A DNA stretch of 64,000 nt from Tautonia rosea. Its GTDB lineage: Bacteria; Planctomycetota; Planctomycetia; Isosphaerales; Isosphaeraceae. A program made the translations under genes and the position numbers. Positions within the stretch are counted from its first letter, which is position 1, and the number at the start of each line of letters is the position of its first letter. This document shows, piece by piece, positions 54,497 to 62,963 of this stretch. Under the pieces are notes generated by a model. The model was given only the letters and a program-made list of their open reading frames with translations. It searched no databases and was not told the DNA's origin. The stretch is taken from NCBI RefSeq assembly GCF_012958305.1, contig NZ_JABBYO010000007.1, forward strand, positions 62,001-126,000, in the 5' to 3' direction.

Positions 54497-55396
54497 ATGA
54501 GCCACGCCGCCCCCCCTCCCGTCGTCGTCCCCACCATTGCCGAGTGCCGCCGCCTCGTGACTGAGGCCCGCGCCTCGGGCAAGTCGATCGGCTTCGTGCC
54601 CACCATGGGAGCCCTGCACGACGGCCACCTCCGTCTCATCGACGCCTGCCGACGCCATTGCGGCTTCCTCGTCACGTCGATCTTCGTCAACCCCACCCAG
54701 TTCGGACCGAACGAGGATTACCAGCGCTACCCCCGCACCCCCGACGACGACCACCGCCGTTGCGCCGAGGGGGGCGTCGACCTGATCTTCGAGCCGACCG
54801 TCGCCGAGATGTACCCGAACGGCCCGACCGCCACGTTTGTCGAGGTGCCGGGCCTCTCCTCGGTCCTTGAAGGCAAGAGTCGGCCGACTCACTTTCGCGG
54901 TGTGACGACCGTCGTGGCCAAGCTCTTCGGCATCGTCCAGCCCGACCTGGCCGCGTTCGGCCGCAAGGACTTCCAGCAACTGGCCGTCATCGCCCGGATG
55001 GTTCACGACCTCAACATGCCCATCCGCCTGCTGCCGGTCGAAACCCACCGCGAAGCCGACGGCCTGGCCATGAGCAGCCGCAACCGCTACCTCTCGGCCG
55101 ATCAGCGCCGGGCCGCCGTCGTCCTCTCCCGAGCCCTTCAAACCGCCGCCGAGGCCGTCGCCTCGGGCGAGCGCTCGGCCGATCGGGTTCGACAGGATCT
55201 TGCCCAGGCGATAGAATTAGAGCCGCTGGCCCAACTGGACTACGCCGAAGTCGCCGACGCCGAGACGCTCGAACCGCTCGACGATCTTTCCGCCGGTCGA
55301 CCGGCCGTCGCTCTCGTCGCCGCTCGGTTTGGCGACACCCGGCTCATCGACAACACCCTCTTGCCGACCGTAACGTCGGAATCTTCATGCAATTGA
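54497..55396 (+). CDS. panC: Pantothenate synthetase
   Basis: A 299-residue enzyme condensing pantoate with beta-alanine using ATP. VPTMGALHDGHLRLI holds the nucleotide-binding HIGH-like motif, FVNPTQFGPNEDYQRYPR follows, and KSRPTHFRGVTTVVAKLF and FGRKDFQQL give the pantoate and ATP contacts, ending with SSRNRYLS. Length is near the family norm (about 285). The last ten bases overlap panD, which supplies the beta-alanine, so the two steps are made from one message. Confidence 0.95.
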   Translation: MSHAAPPPVVVPTIAECRRLVTEARASGKSIGFVPTMGALHDGHLRLIDACRRHCGFLVTSIFVNPTQFGPNEDYQRYPRTPDDDHRRCAEGGVDLIFEPTVAEMYPNGPTATFVEVPGLSSVLEGKSRPTHFRGVTTVVAKLFGIVQPDLAAFGRKDFQQLAVIARMVHDLNMPIRLLPVETHREADGLAMSSRNRYLSADQRRAAVVLSRALQTAAEAVASGERSADRVRQDLAQAIELEPLAQLDYAEVADAETLEPLDDLSAGRPAVALVAARFGDTRLIDNTLLPTVTSESSCN

Positions 55397-55788
55397 AGCT
55401 GCTCAAGGGCAAGCTGCACCAGGCCGCAGTCACTGGCTGCGCCCTGCACTATCATGGCAGTCTGACCCTCGATCCCGAACTGATGGCCGCCGTCGGCATC
55501 CTGCCGTACGAGGCGATTCTCGTCAGCAACATGGCCACCGGCGACCGTGCCGAGACCTACGCCATTCCCGGAACTCCCGGCGCTCGCCAGGTCGAGCTGA
55601 ACGGCTCGATGGCGCGCCTCGGCGCTCCCGGCGACCGCATCATCGTCATGGCCTTTGCTTTGCTCGATCCCGACGAGGTCGAGGGCCATCAGCCCCGCGT
55701 CGTCGCGCTCGACCGAGAGAACCAGATCATCGAGCGGCTCGACGCCCTCTATGTGCCGCTCGCTCATCGCGCGGCTCTGACTCCCTGA
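55387..55788 (+). CDS. panD: Aspartate 1-decarboxylase
   Basis: A 133-residue pyruvoyl enzyme that makes beta-alanine from aspartate. The self-cleavage site is HYHGSLTLD: Gly24-Ser25, the same positions as in E. coli, with Ser25 becoming the pyruvoyl group. VTGCALHYH gives the substrate side and NGSMARLGAPGDRIIVMAF the later strands. A PanM/PanZ maturation factor is not seen in the window. It overlaps panC by ten bases. Confidence 0.95.
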   Translation: MQLKLLKGKLHQAAVTGCALHYHGSLTLDPELMAAVGILPYEAILVSNMATGDRAETYAIPGTPGARQVELNGSMARLGAPGDRIIVMAFALLDPDEVEGHQPRVVALDRENQIIERLDALYVPLAHRAALTP

Positions 55789-55897
55789 TCGTCCGAATGA
55801 TCCCAGGGCCGATCCGATCGTTCGTTCTCCTCAACCGTTCGGCGAGCCCTTCCGCCGTCCTCCGTTCCCTTCTCCCCCTTCCCGGACGCCGCCGACC

Positions 55898-56770
55898 ATG
55901 TGGCAGGTCCTGTTCGAAATCCCCGGCACCGGATTCCGCGTCCACGGCTTCGGCCTGATGCTGTTTCTGGCCTTCATCGTCGCGATGAATCTCGCCTCCT
56001 GGCTGGCCAAACGCTCCCGGATCGACCCCAACGACGTCTTCGACCTGGCCATCTGGGTGATCGTCGGCGGCTTGCTCGGTGCCCGAGGCTTCTATGTCCT
56101 CCAGCACCGCGAGGCCATCAGCACGTTCTGGGATATTTTCAAAATCTGGGAAGGGGGGATCGTCCTTTACGGCAGTCTCATCGGTGCCGGGATCGGCTTC
56201 ACCCTGTTCTGGCGATGGCGGCGCTTTCCGTTCCTGCCGATGCTCGACGTCGTGGCCCCGGCCATTGCCATCGGCGTGGCCCTCGGTCGGGTCGGATGCT
56301 TCCTCAATGGCTGCTGTTTTGGAGATACGTGCGATCTTCCCTGGGCGGTCCAGTTCCCCTCCGGAACGCTTCCCTGGCTCGACCATGTCAGCGGGGGCCT
56401 GATCCCCTCCGATGCCCCTCGATCGCTCCCGGTTCACCCGACCCAGCTCTACTCGACCCTCGACGGCCTGATCCTCATGGCCTTGCTCCTGGCCTTTTTC
56501 CCGCTTCGCCGTCGAGACGGTGAGGTGATGGCCCTGTTACTCGTGACCTACCCCATCACCCGATTCCTGATCGAGCGGCTCCGCGACGATGAAGGGGCCA
56601 TCTTCGCCGGCATGACCATCTCGCAGAACATGAGCATCGTGCTCTTGATCGGCGGGCTGGCCTTCTGGGCCTTCCTGCTCGGTCGCCCTCCCGGACGCCT
56701 TGCCGATCTCCCCGAATCGAGCGCTCCTTCGGCCTCGCCGCCAGGATCTTCGACCCGTTCCCGACCTTGA
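55898..56770 (+). CDS. lgt: Prolipoprotein diacylglyceryl transferase
   Basis: A 290-residue integral membrane enzyme that attaches diacylglycerol to the lipobox cysteine of prolipoproteins. The signature GRVGCFLNGCCFG lies near residue 130, with HPTQLYSTLDGLI and YPITRFLIERLRDDE afterwards, and about seven hydrophobic helices. The catalytic His and Arg are within the typical segments. The C-terminal end (PESSAPSASPPGSSTRSRP) is a disordered tail beyond the usual family end. It follows panD by 109 bases and may be cotranscribed. Confidence 0.93.
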   Translation: MWQVLFEIPGTGFRVHGFGLMLFLAFIVAMNLASWLAKRSRIDPNDVFDLAIWVIVGGLLGARGFYVLQHREAISTFWDIFKIWEGGIVLYGSLIGAGIGFTLFWRWRRFPFLPMLDVVAPAIAIGVALGRVGCFLNGCCFGDTCDLPWAVQFPSGTLPWLDHVSGGLIPSDAPRSLPVHPTQLYSTLDGLILMALLLAFFPLRRRDGEVMALLLVTYPITRFLIERLRDDEGAIFAGMTISQNMSIVLLIGGLAFWAFLLGRPPGRLADLPESSAPSASPPGSSTRSRP

Positions 56771-56981
56771 CCCAGGCCGATCCGGCTGCATCAAATCCGC
56801 TGTCCGTCCGATACCAGAACGAAGCTCTGTTCATTTGCCGTCCTGAACCTCGGTCGTGCCCGGTCGTTCGCCCTCGGTTGGAAGCCTCGAATTCGACGAG
56901 GGCAGGGCAGGGCAGGGGTTCCGAACAGAACGGTGCTCGGTGCTCGGGGGCTGACAGGGCGGCGGAGGCGCGAGCGGACTC

Positions 56982-59900
56982 ATGGACCACACGTCGATCC
57001 GAGAATCGGCCCTTGAAGCGCTCGACGCGATCGCCCAGTCGATGGGACTCGATCTCGATCTGGCCGACGCCATGCGCGCTCTCGCCGAGGCCGAGCGCGC
57101 CATCCCCGGCACCTGGCAAGAGACCTGGGCCGACCGGCTCGAACGGGCCGGGGCCGCGATGGGCTTGCGCATCGAGCGCTCGGACCAACCGGCCCAGGAG
57201 ATTCTCACCCGAAGCTACCCCCTGACCCCGCTGCTCGCCTTTCTCGAACGCGACGACGGCCCCCGCTGGATCCTCGTCACGGCCTCCAAGGCCGGACAGG
57301 TTCGCTACGCCATCTTCAACGAGCCGTCGCAACGCGAACGCCCGTCTCCCCGCTGGGCCTCGGCCGACGAAATCGAGCGGCGGCTCGGCCCCGACGCCGA
57401 TCGCGTCCGATGGGCCATGGTGCAGCCGCTCACCCCCCTGGAAGGCATGCGCGGCGGTCGCTTCGAACAGGAGGTCGCGGTCCCCCTCAAGCCGCTTTCC
57501 CGGCTCATCGCCCTGCTGAAGCCCGAGCGGCAAGATCTCGTCGCCATCGTCGTCTTCACCATCGTCATCGCCTTGCTCTCGCTGGCGACCCCAGTGGCGG
57601 TCGAACGCCTGGTCGTCACCGTCTCGCTCGGAACGACCTATCAACAGGTCGTCTCGCTTTCGGTGATGCTTTTTCTCGCGCTGGTCTTCTCGATGATCTT
57701 CCGGGTCATCGCCTACTACGTCATGGAGATCATCCAGCGCCGGATTTACGTCCGAATCGTCTCCGACATCTCCTTCCGTCTCCCTCGCGCCCGCCTCGAA
57801 GCCTTCGATCGCCAGCACGGCCCCGAGCTGGTCAATCGGTTCTTCGAATTCGCTCAGATCCAGAAGCTCTCCTCCATTCTCTTTCTCGACCTGCTTTCGC
57901 TCATCATTCAGGCACTGGTCGGCATGATCGTGCTGGCCTTCTACCATCCGTTTCTGCTGATCTTCGACGTGGTGGTGATCATCCTGGGCTTCTGGGTCGT
58001 GTTCGTGTCCGGCCGAGGGGCCATCGCGACCGTCATTCAGGAGTCTCACGCGAAGTACGAGTCGGCCGACTGGCTCGAAGAACTCGCCCGCAACCCGATC
58101 GCCTTTCGCAACCGAAGCGGTCCCGAGCTGGCCCGAGAGCGGGCCGACTCGGTCGCCCGGCACTGGCTCCGCGCGCGTCGCTTCCACTTCCAGATCGTCT
58201 TCAATCAGGTCATCAACGCCAACATCCTGGCCGTGACCGCCATCACCGGCATGCTCGCCCTGGGCGGCTGGCTCGTCATGAGCGGCCAGATGACGCTCGG
58301 CCAGCTGGTCGCCGCCGAGTTGATCGTCGCCGTCGGCACCAGCTCGTTGATCTCCCTCGCCAAGCACTTCGAAGGCTTCTACGACCTGATGGCCGCCATG
58401 GAGAAGCTCGGCTATCTGACCGATCTTCCGCTGCACAACGAACATGGGGAACAGCACCGCGTCGACCCCGATCGCGGGGCCGCCATCGAGCTTCACGAGG
58501 TCGCTTACGACTACCACAATCACGACGCTCACGGCCGAGACGACCAGATCCACGACGGCCACCACCTCGCCCTGGCCGAGCTCGACCTGGAGATCAATCC
58601 CGGCGAGCGCCTCGCCCTGATCGGACCCGATGCCTCCGGTCGCTCCACCCTTGTCGAGATCCTGGCCGGACTCCGAGACCCCTCAACCGGCCGCATCCTC
58701 TACGACGGGGCCGACTATCATGACATCCACGCCCGCCAGCGCCGCGAGGAGGTCCAGCTTGTCCGCCATGTCGAGGTCTTCCACGGTTCGCTCGTCGAAA
58801 ACGTCCGCATGGGATGCGAAACCCTCTCCTTCGACGATGTGCAGGACGTCCTCGACCGCGTCGGCCTGCTCCGAGAGCTGGAAGCCTTCCCCCGAGGCAT
58901 GCAGACCGAGTTGACCTCCGGCGGCGCTCCCCTCTCGGACGGCCAGGCCCGCCGCCTGACCCTCGCTCGGGCCCTCGCCAGTTCCCCCCGTCTCCTGATC
59001 ATCGACCAGACCCTCGACGCCCTCGACCCCGGCGTTCGCGCGAAGGTTCTCGACGCCGTCTTCGATCCCCAGGCCCCCTGGACCCTCGTCGTCGTCACCC
59101 AAAGCGCCGACATTGTCGATCGCTGCCAGCGCATCGTGACCCTCAAACCCCCCTCGACTCCCGAGGCCCCCCTGGTCCGGCCGATCCCCCCCGACTCCTT
59201 CGCCCCTCCCGAAGATCACGACGACGACCGCGACCGCGACGACCATCGCCCCTGGTACATGAACCTCAGGACGACGCCCCCCGAAATTCCTCCCCGGCAG
59301 CAGGTGCTTCCGGCACTTCGGCTCGTGCAGTCGATGGGGCCGCTCCGCCGCCTGAGCAAGGTCCTGGTCGTCTTGCTCCTCCTCGCTCCGATCGCGATGG
59401 CCTTCGTCCCCTGGCGGCAGAACATTCCCGGCCAGGGCAGGGTGGTTGCCTTCAACCCCCAGGACCGCCGCCAGCCGATCCGAGCCACCATCGACGGCCG
59501 AGTCATGCGCTGGTGGGTCGTCGAGGGTTCGCAGGTCAAACGCGGCGACCGGATCGTCGAGCTGGAAGACAACGACCCCGCCTATCTCGAACGCCTGGAA
59601 TTGCTCCTCGACGCCGCCCGAGAACGGGTCCGGGCCACCGACGCCAAACGCGTCGCGTTCGAGGAAGTCGTGACGGCCCTCACCGAAACCCGGACCCGAG
59701 CCATCGCGGCCGCTCAGAAGCAGCTCGACATCGCCATCCAGAATGTCGAGATCGCCCGCCAGAATCTCCAGGCCTCCGAGGCCCGCGTCCGCGCCACCGC
59801 CCCCGACTACGAACGCAAACGCCGAGGGGCCGCCGAAGGATTAGTGTCAATCCAGGACTTCCAGTTTGCCGAAAAAGCCTATGCCGAGGCTCGTGCCGAT

Positions 59901-60590
59901 CTTGCCGCTAACGAGGCAGAGGTCAGCGCCGCCAACGAGCAGGTGGCCGCTCGCAGCGCCGAGCTCGATCGCGTTCGAGCCGAAATGCAAAGCCGAATCG
60001 ACTCGGCCCGCGCCGACCTCGAAACGGCCCAGAACGACCTGGCCGAGGCTCAGCAAGGCGTCACCAACGCCGAGGTCGACCTCGCCCGCCAGAGCCGTCG
60101 CCTGGTGCTTGCCCCCCGCGACGGCACGATCTTTCGCATCTTGACTGGACAGGATACCGACATCGTGAAGATGGGCGATCCGCTCGCCCTGCTCGTGCCC
60201 GATTACCCCGACCCCATGAGCCGGACTGTCGAGCTTTACGTCAACGGCCGCGACATGCCCCTGATCGAGCCCGGCCGCGAGGTCCGTTTGCAGTTCGAGG
60301 GCTGGCCCGCCGTCCAGTTCATCGGCTGGCCGTCGGTGGCCGTCGGCACCTTCCCCGGTCGGGTCATCCTGGTCGATCCGACCGAAGACGGCTCCGGCCG
60401 CTTCCGGGTCCTCGTCGGCCCCCCGCTCGGTCAGCCCGAAGCCTGGCCCTCCGAGCGCTTCCTCCGGCAGGGGGTCCAGGTCCAGGGCTGGGTCCTTTTG
60501 CGACACGTCACGCTCGGCTACGAAATCTGGAGATTGATCAACGGCTTCCCCCCTTACGTCGCAATCGACGAACCCGTCACCGCCTCCTGA
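56982..60590 (+). CDS. Fused C39-like/ABC exporter and HlyD adaptor with degenerate ATPase
   Basis: A 1202-residue single chain. Residues 1-160 resemble the C39-like domain of type I exporters without a catalytic cysteine (as in HlyB). Residues 175-440 hold about six helices of an exporter core (for example LVAIVVFTIVIALLSLATPVAVERL). Residues 490-720 are the nucleotide-binding domain, but its key residues are changed: Walker A GPDASGRST (R554 for Lys), Q-loop LVRHVEVF (His for Gln), Walker B LIIDQT (Q676 for the catalytic Glu), H-loop VVTQSADI (Q707 for His). The signature LSDGQ is kept. A helix at 793-812 leads into a HlyD/RND-adaptor part: barrel-sandwich IDGRVMRWWVVEGSQVKRGDRI, a coiled-coil hairpin (880-1030) and a beta barrel. 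GGAGG lies 13 bases before the ATG. A TolC gene follows. Confidence 0.85.
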   Translation: MDHTSIRESALEALDAIAQSMGLDLDLADAMRALAEAERAIPGTWQETWADRLERAGAAMGLRIERSDQPAQEILTRSYPLTPLLAFLERDDGPRWILVTASKAGQVRYAIFNEPSQRERPSPRWASADEIERRLGPDADRVRWAMVQPLTPLEGMRGGRFEQEVAVPLKPLSRLIALLKPERQDLVAIVVFTIVIALLSLATPVAVERLVVTVSLGTTYQQVVSLSVMLFLALVFSMIFRVIAYYVMEIIQRRIYVRIVSDISFRLPRARLEAFDRQHGPELVNRFFEFAQIQKLSSILFLDLLSLIIQALVGMIVLAFYHPFLLIFDVVVIILGFWVVFVSGRGAIATVIQESHAKYESADWLEELARNPIAFRNRSGPELARERADSVARHWLRARRFHFQIVFNQVINANILAVTAITGMLALGGWLVMSGQMTLGQLVAAELIVAVGTSSLISLAKHFEGFYDLMAAMEKLGYLTDLPLHNEHGEQHRVDPDRGAAIELHEVAYDYHNHDAHGRDDQIHDGHHLALAELDLEINPGERLALIGPDASGRSTLVEILAGLRDPSTGRILYDGADYHDIHARQRREEVQLVRHVEVFHGSLVENVRMGCETLSFDDVQDVLDRVGLLRELEAFPRGMQTELTSGGAPLSDGQARRLTLARALASSPRLLIIDQTLDALDPGVRAKVLDAVFDPQAPWTLVVVTQSADIVDRCQRIVTLKPPSTPEAPLVRPIPPDSFAPPEDHDDDRDRDDHRPWYMNLRTTPPEIPPRQQVLPALRLVQSMGPLRRLSKVLVVLLLLAPIAMAFVPWRQNIPGQGRVVAFNPQDRRQPIRATIDGRVMRWWVVEGSQVKRGDRIVELEDNDPAYLERLELLLDAARERVRATDAKRVAFEEVVTALTETRTRAIAAAQKQLDIAIQNVEIARQNLQASEARVRATAPDYERKRRGAAEGLVSIQDFQFAEKAYAEARADLAANEAEVSAANEQVAARSAELDRVRAEMQSRIDSARADLETAQNDLAEAQQGVTNAEVDLARQSRRLVLAPRDGTIFRILTGQDTDIVKMGDPLALLVPDYPDPMSRTVELYVNGRDMPLIEPGREVRLQFEGWPAVQFIGWPSVAVGTFPGRVILVDPTEDGSGRFRVLVGPPLGQPEAWPSERFLRQGVQVQGWVLLRHVTLGYEIWRLINGFPPYVAIDEPVTAS

Positions 60591-60742
60591 TCCGCTCCCT
60601 TTCCCTCAACACTCGTGTTCCCCGGAACATCCGCACTCGGCTCGCCAAACGTCTTTGCATCAAGCCGAATGGGATCTGGTGAAGATGTGTTCCAAAGGTC
60701 CTGAACGTACCACCCCGATTTCCGGGGCGTATTGAGGACGAT

Positions 60743-62872
60743 ATGCACACGCGGATCTGGCTCGTCCTGCTCTCGATCTCCGCCTGGACCCTGGGAATGG
60801 CCTCCCAGCCCGGCGAAACGCATCTGGCGATGCAAGACACGCAGGAAATGCCCTTCCGCCCCTTCCCCTTCTCAATCCCTCCCGAGCGCCAGACCGGACC
60901 TCCTCGGGCCGAGGGTGAATTGCCCTCCGAACGCGGCTTGCCCCCCACCGACATGCCCGGTCAGCGCGAAGGACCGCCCCGAGCACAGGGCGTCGCGCCT
61001 CCCCTGTCTCAGCCCGATCAGCTTCGACCTCAGCCCCTACCCGGGCCTCCACCGCTCGGTCCCGTCCTCGGCGTGGGAGAAGACAGCGCGCTCCCTCCCA
61101 TCTTCTCCCAGACGAAGCCGCTCGATCTGCCCGGCCTGTCGGATGATTCCCCCGGCGCCTCCAGTTTCGGCGGTGCTCGTTCCCTCGGCCCTGCCGACGG
61201 CTTCGGACCTCCCGCGCAGCTCGGCCCAAGACTCGGCTCCGACGTCGATCTCTTCGCCTCCCCCGGCCCGTTGCCGCCCATTGCCCCGGGAGAGCAGCCC
61301 GACCTGGACGAAATCCGAAGCCTCGTCGAGCCGATCGACCTGATCCCCTCCGAGGGGCTCTTTGCCGAATTCTCCCCGTTGCTTCCGCAGCCTCCTCCCG
61401 TGGCCGATCCCGATCCCCCCGCCCCCTTGAGCCTCTCCGAGATCCTCGTCGCGGCCGAATACGCCTATCCCCCGTTCCTCGAAATTCTCCAGCAGCCCCG
61501 CATCGCTACCGCCGACCTCCAGCGCGTCCTCGGCCCCTTCGATCTCCGCCTCGATGCCGAAGGGCGCAACTGGGCCCTCGGCTACTATCAACGCTGGCTC
61601 TACGACGTCTTCGTCTCCCAGCGATCCACCAACTGGGGCACGCGCTACTTTGCCGGCTACCGCCTTGGCCTTGGGGTCTGGCCGATCTATTACCAGTATC
61701 TCGACACGCTCAACGGCGGTGCCTACGTCGCCGGCATGGAACTTCCCTTGCTCAAAGATGGCCCGATCGACGCTGAACGCGCCAGGGTCATGCAGGCCGA
61801 GATCGCCCGTCGCCAGGTCACTCCCGCCGTCTCCCGACGCCGGATCGACCTCATCCGAGACGTCACCAAGGTCTACTGGAACTGGGTCGCCATCGGCCAG
61901 AACTACTGGATCAAGGCCGAGCTCCTTCGCATCGCCGAGGACCGCAACCGCGCCATCGCCCGACAGGTCGAGCTCGGCCTCGTCTCTCCCCTGGAGCTGG
62001 TCGACAACCAGCGGATCATCGTCCAGCGCCAGGCGATGGTCCTCGACGCCAAGCGACGCTTCCAGCAGGCCGCGCTCGAACTCTCCCTCTACAACCGAGA
62101 CGCCCGGGGATTCCCCGATATCCCGTCCCCCGATCGCGTTCCCCCGGCCTTCCCCCAGATGCTCAAGCCCTCCGTCGATCGGTTAGGCGACGACATCGAC
62201 GCCGCGCTCCTGCTCCGGCCCGAAATGCTCGACTTGAACCTCGAATCGCAGAGCCTCGACATCGACCGCCGCCTCGCCGAGAACTCCCTCCTGCCCGAGC
62301 TGAACTTCTACCTCTACGCCGAGCAGAACACCGGCCCCCCCAAGACCACCAACCGCAACGACATCGCCGCCCAGGTCGAGCAGCGGATCGAACGCAACAA
62401 GGCCCCCTTCATCATGGAAGCTTCGTTGCTCTTTTCCGTCCCCCTCCAGCGCCGCGAGCCCCGCGGACGCCTCCGCGTGGCCGACGCCAAGATCACCCAG
62501 CTTCGCCTTCGCCAGCAATTTCTCCGCGACCAGATCGCCGTGCAGGTCAAGGACGCCGTGGCCGCGCTCCAGGCCACCTATGGACAGATGATCGCGCTCG
62601 AACAGGCGTATGAAGCCGCCCGCCGCCTCGAACTGGCCGAGCGCCGCCGCTTCGAGCTGGGCCTCAGCAGCGTCCTGCTCGTTTACATCCGCGAACAGGC
62701 CACCGCCGACGCCCTCTCCCAGACCGTCGACGCCGGCTACCGCTTCTTCACCGCCCTGGCCGACTACCGCGCCGCTCTCGGCATCGACGCCCTCCCCCCC
62801 GATTCCGTCACCGTCCCCTTGCCCCCCGACCACTTCAGCACGCTCGAATATCACAAGACCGGCCGCTATTGA
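60743..62872 (+). CDS. TolC-family outer membrane protein with Pro-rich N-terminal extension
   Basis: A 709-residue outer membrane efflux protein. After a signal peptide (RIWLVLLSISAWTLG) there is a proline-rich, low-complexity stretch to about residue 230 (PPLSQPDQLRPQPLPGPPP). Then come the TolC helical repeats: ARVMQAEIARRQVTPAVSRRRIDLIRDVTKVYWNW in one half, RVADAKITQLRLRQQFLRDQI and YEAARRLELAERRRFELGLSSVLLVYIREQATADA in the other. Ordinary TolC proteins are about 450-500 residues, so the extension is extra. It follows the ABC-HlyD fusion by 152 bases and probably forms the outer membrane part of the same machine. Confidence 0.88.
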   Translation: MHTRIWLVLLSISAWTLGMASQPGETHLAMQDTQEMPFRPFPFSIPPERQTGPPRAEGELPSERGLPPTDMPGQREGPPRAQGVAPPLSQPDQLRPQPLPGPPPLGPVLGVGEDSALPPIFSQTKPLDLPGLSDDSPGASSFGGARSLGPADGFGPPAQLGPRLGSDVDLFASPGPLPPIAPGEQPDLDEIRSLVEPIDLIPSEGLFAEFSPLLPQPPPVADPDPPAPLSLSEILVAAEYAYPPFLEILQQPRIATADLQRVLGPFDLRLDAEGRNWALGYYQRWLYDVFVSQRSTNWGTRYFAGYRLGLGVWPIYYQYLDTLNGGAYVAGMELPLLKDGPIDAERARVMQAEIARRQVTPAVSRRRIDLIRDVTKVYWNWVAIGQNYWIKAELLRIAEDRNRAIARQVELGLVSPLELVDNQRIIVQRQAMVLDAKRRFQQAALELSLYNRDARGFPDIPSPDRVPPAFPQMLKPSVDRLGDDIDAALLLRPEMLDLNLESQSLDIDRRLAENSLLPELNFYLYAEQNTGPPKTTNRNDIAAQVEQRIERNKAPFIMEASLLFSVPLQRREPRGRLRVADAKITQLRLRQQFLRDQIAVQVKDAVAALQATYGQMIALEQAYEAARRLELAERRRFELGLSSVLLVYIREQATADALSQTVDAGYRFFTALADYRAALGIDALPPDSVTVPLPPDHFSTLEYHKTGRY

Positions 62873-62963
62873 TCGGGACTGGCCCTCGCCGATGGAGGAA
62901 CCCCGGAGATTGGGCCCCTGGACTTGAATTGCCTTTGTCTCCGAGGTTCGGTCTTCTGGCCCC

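Noticed and set aside
56556-58565. Minus-strand 669-residue open frame opposite lgt and the ABC-HlyD fusion
   Set aside because: It overlaps two confident plus-strand genes, shows no family motif, and has the glycine/aspartate-rich composition of an antisense shadow.
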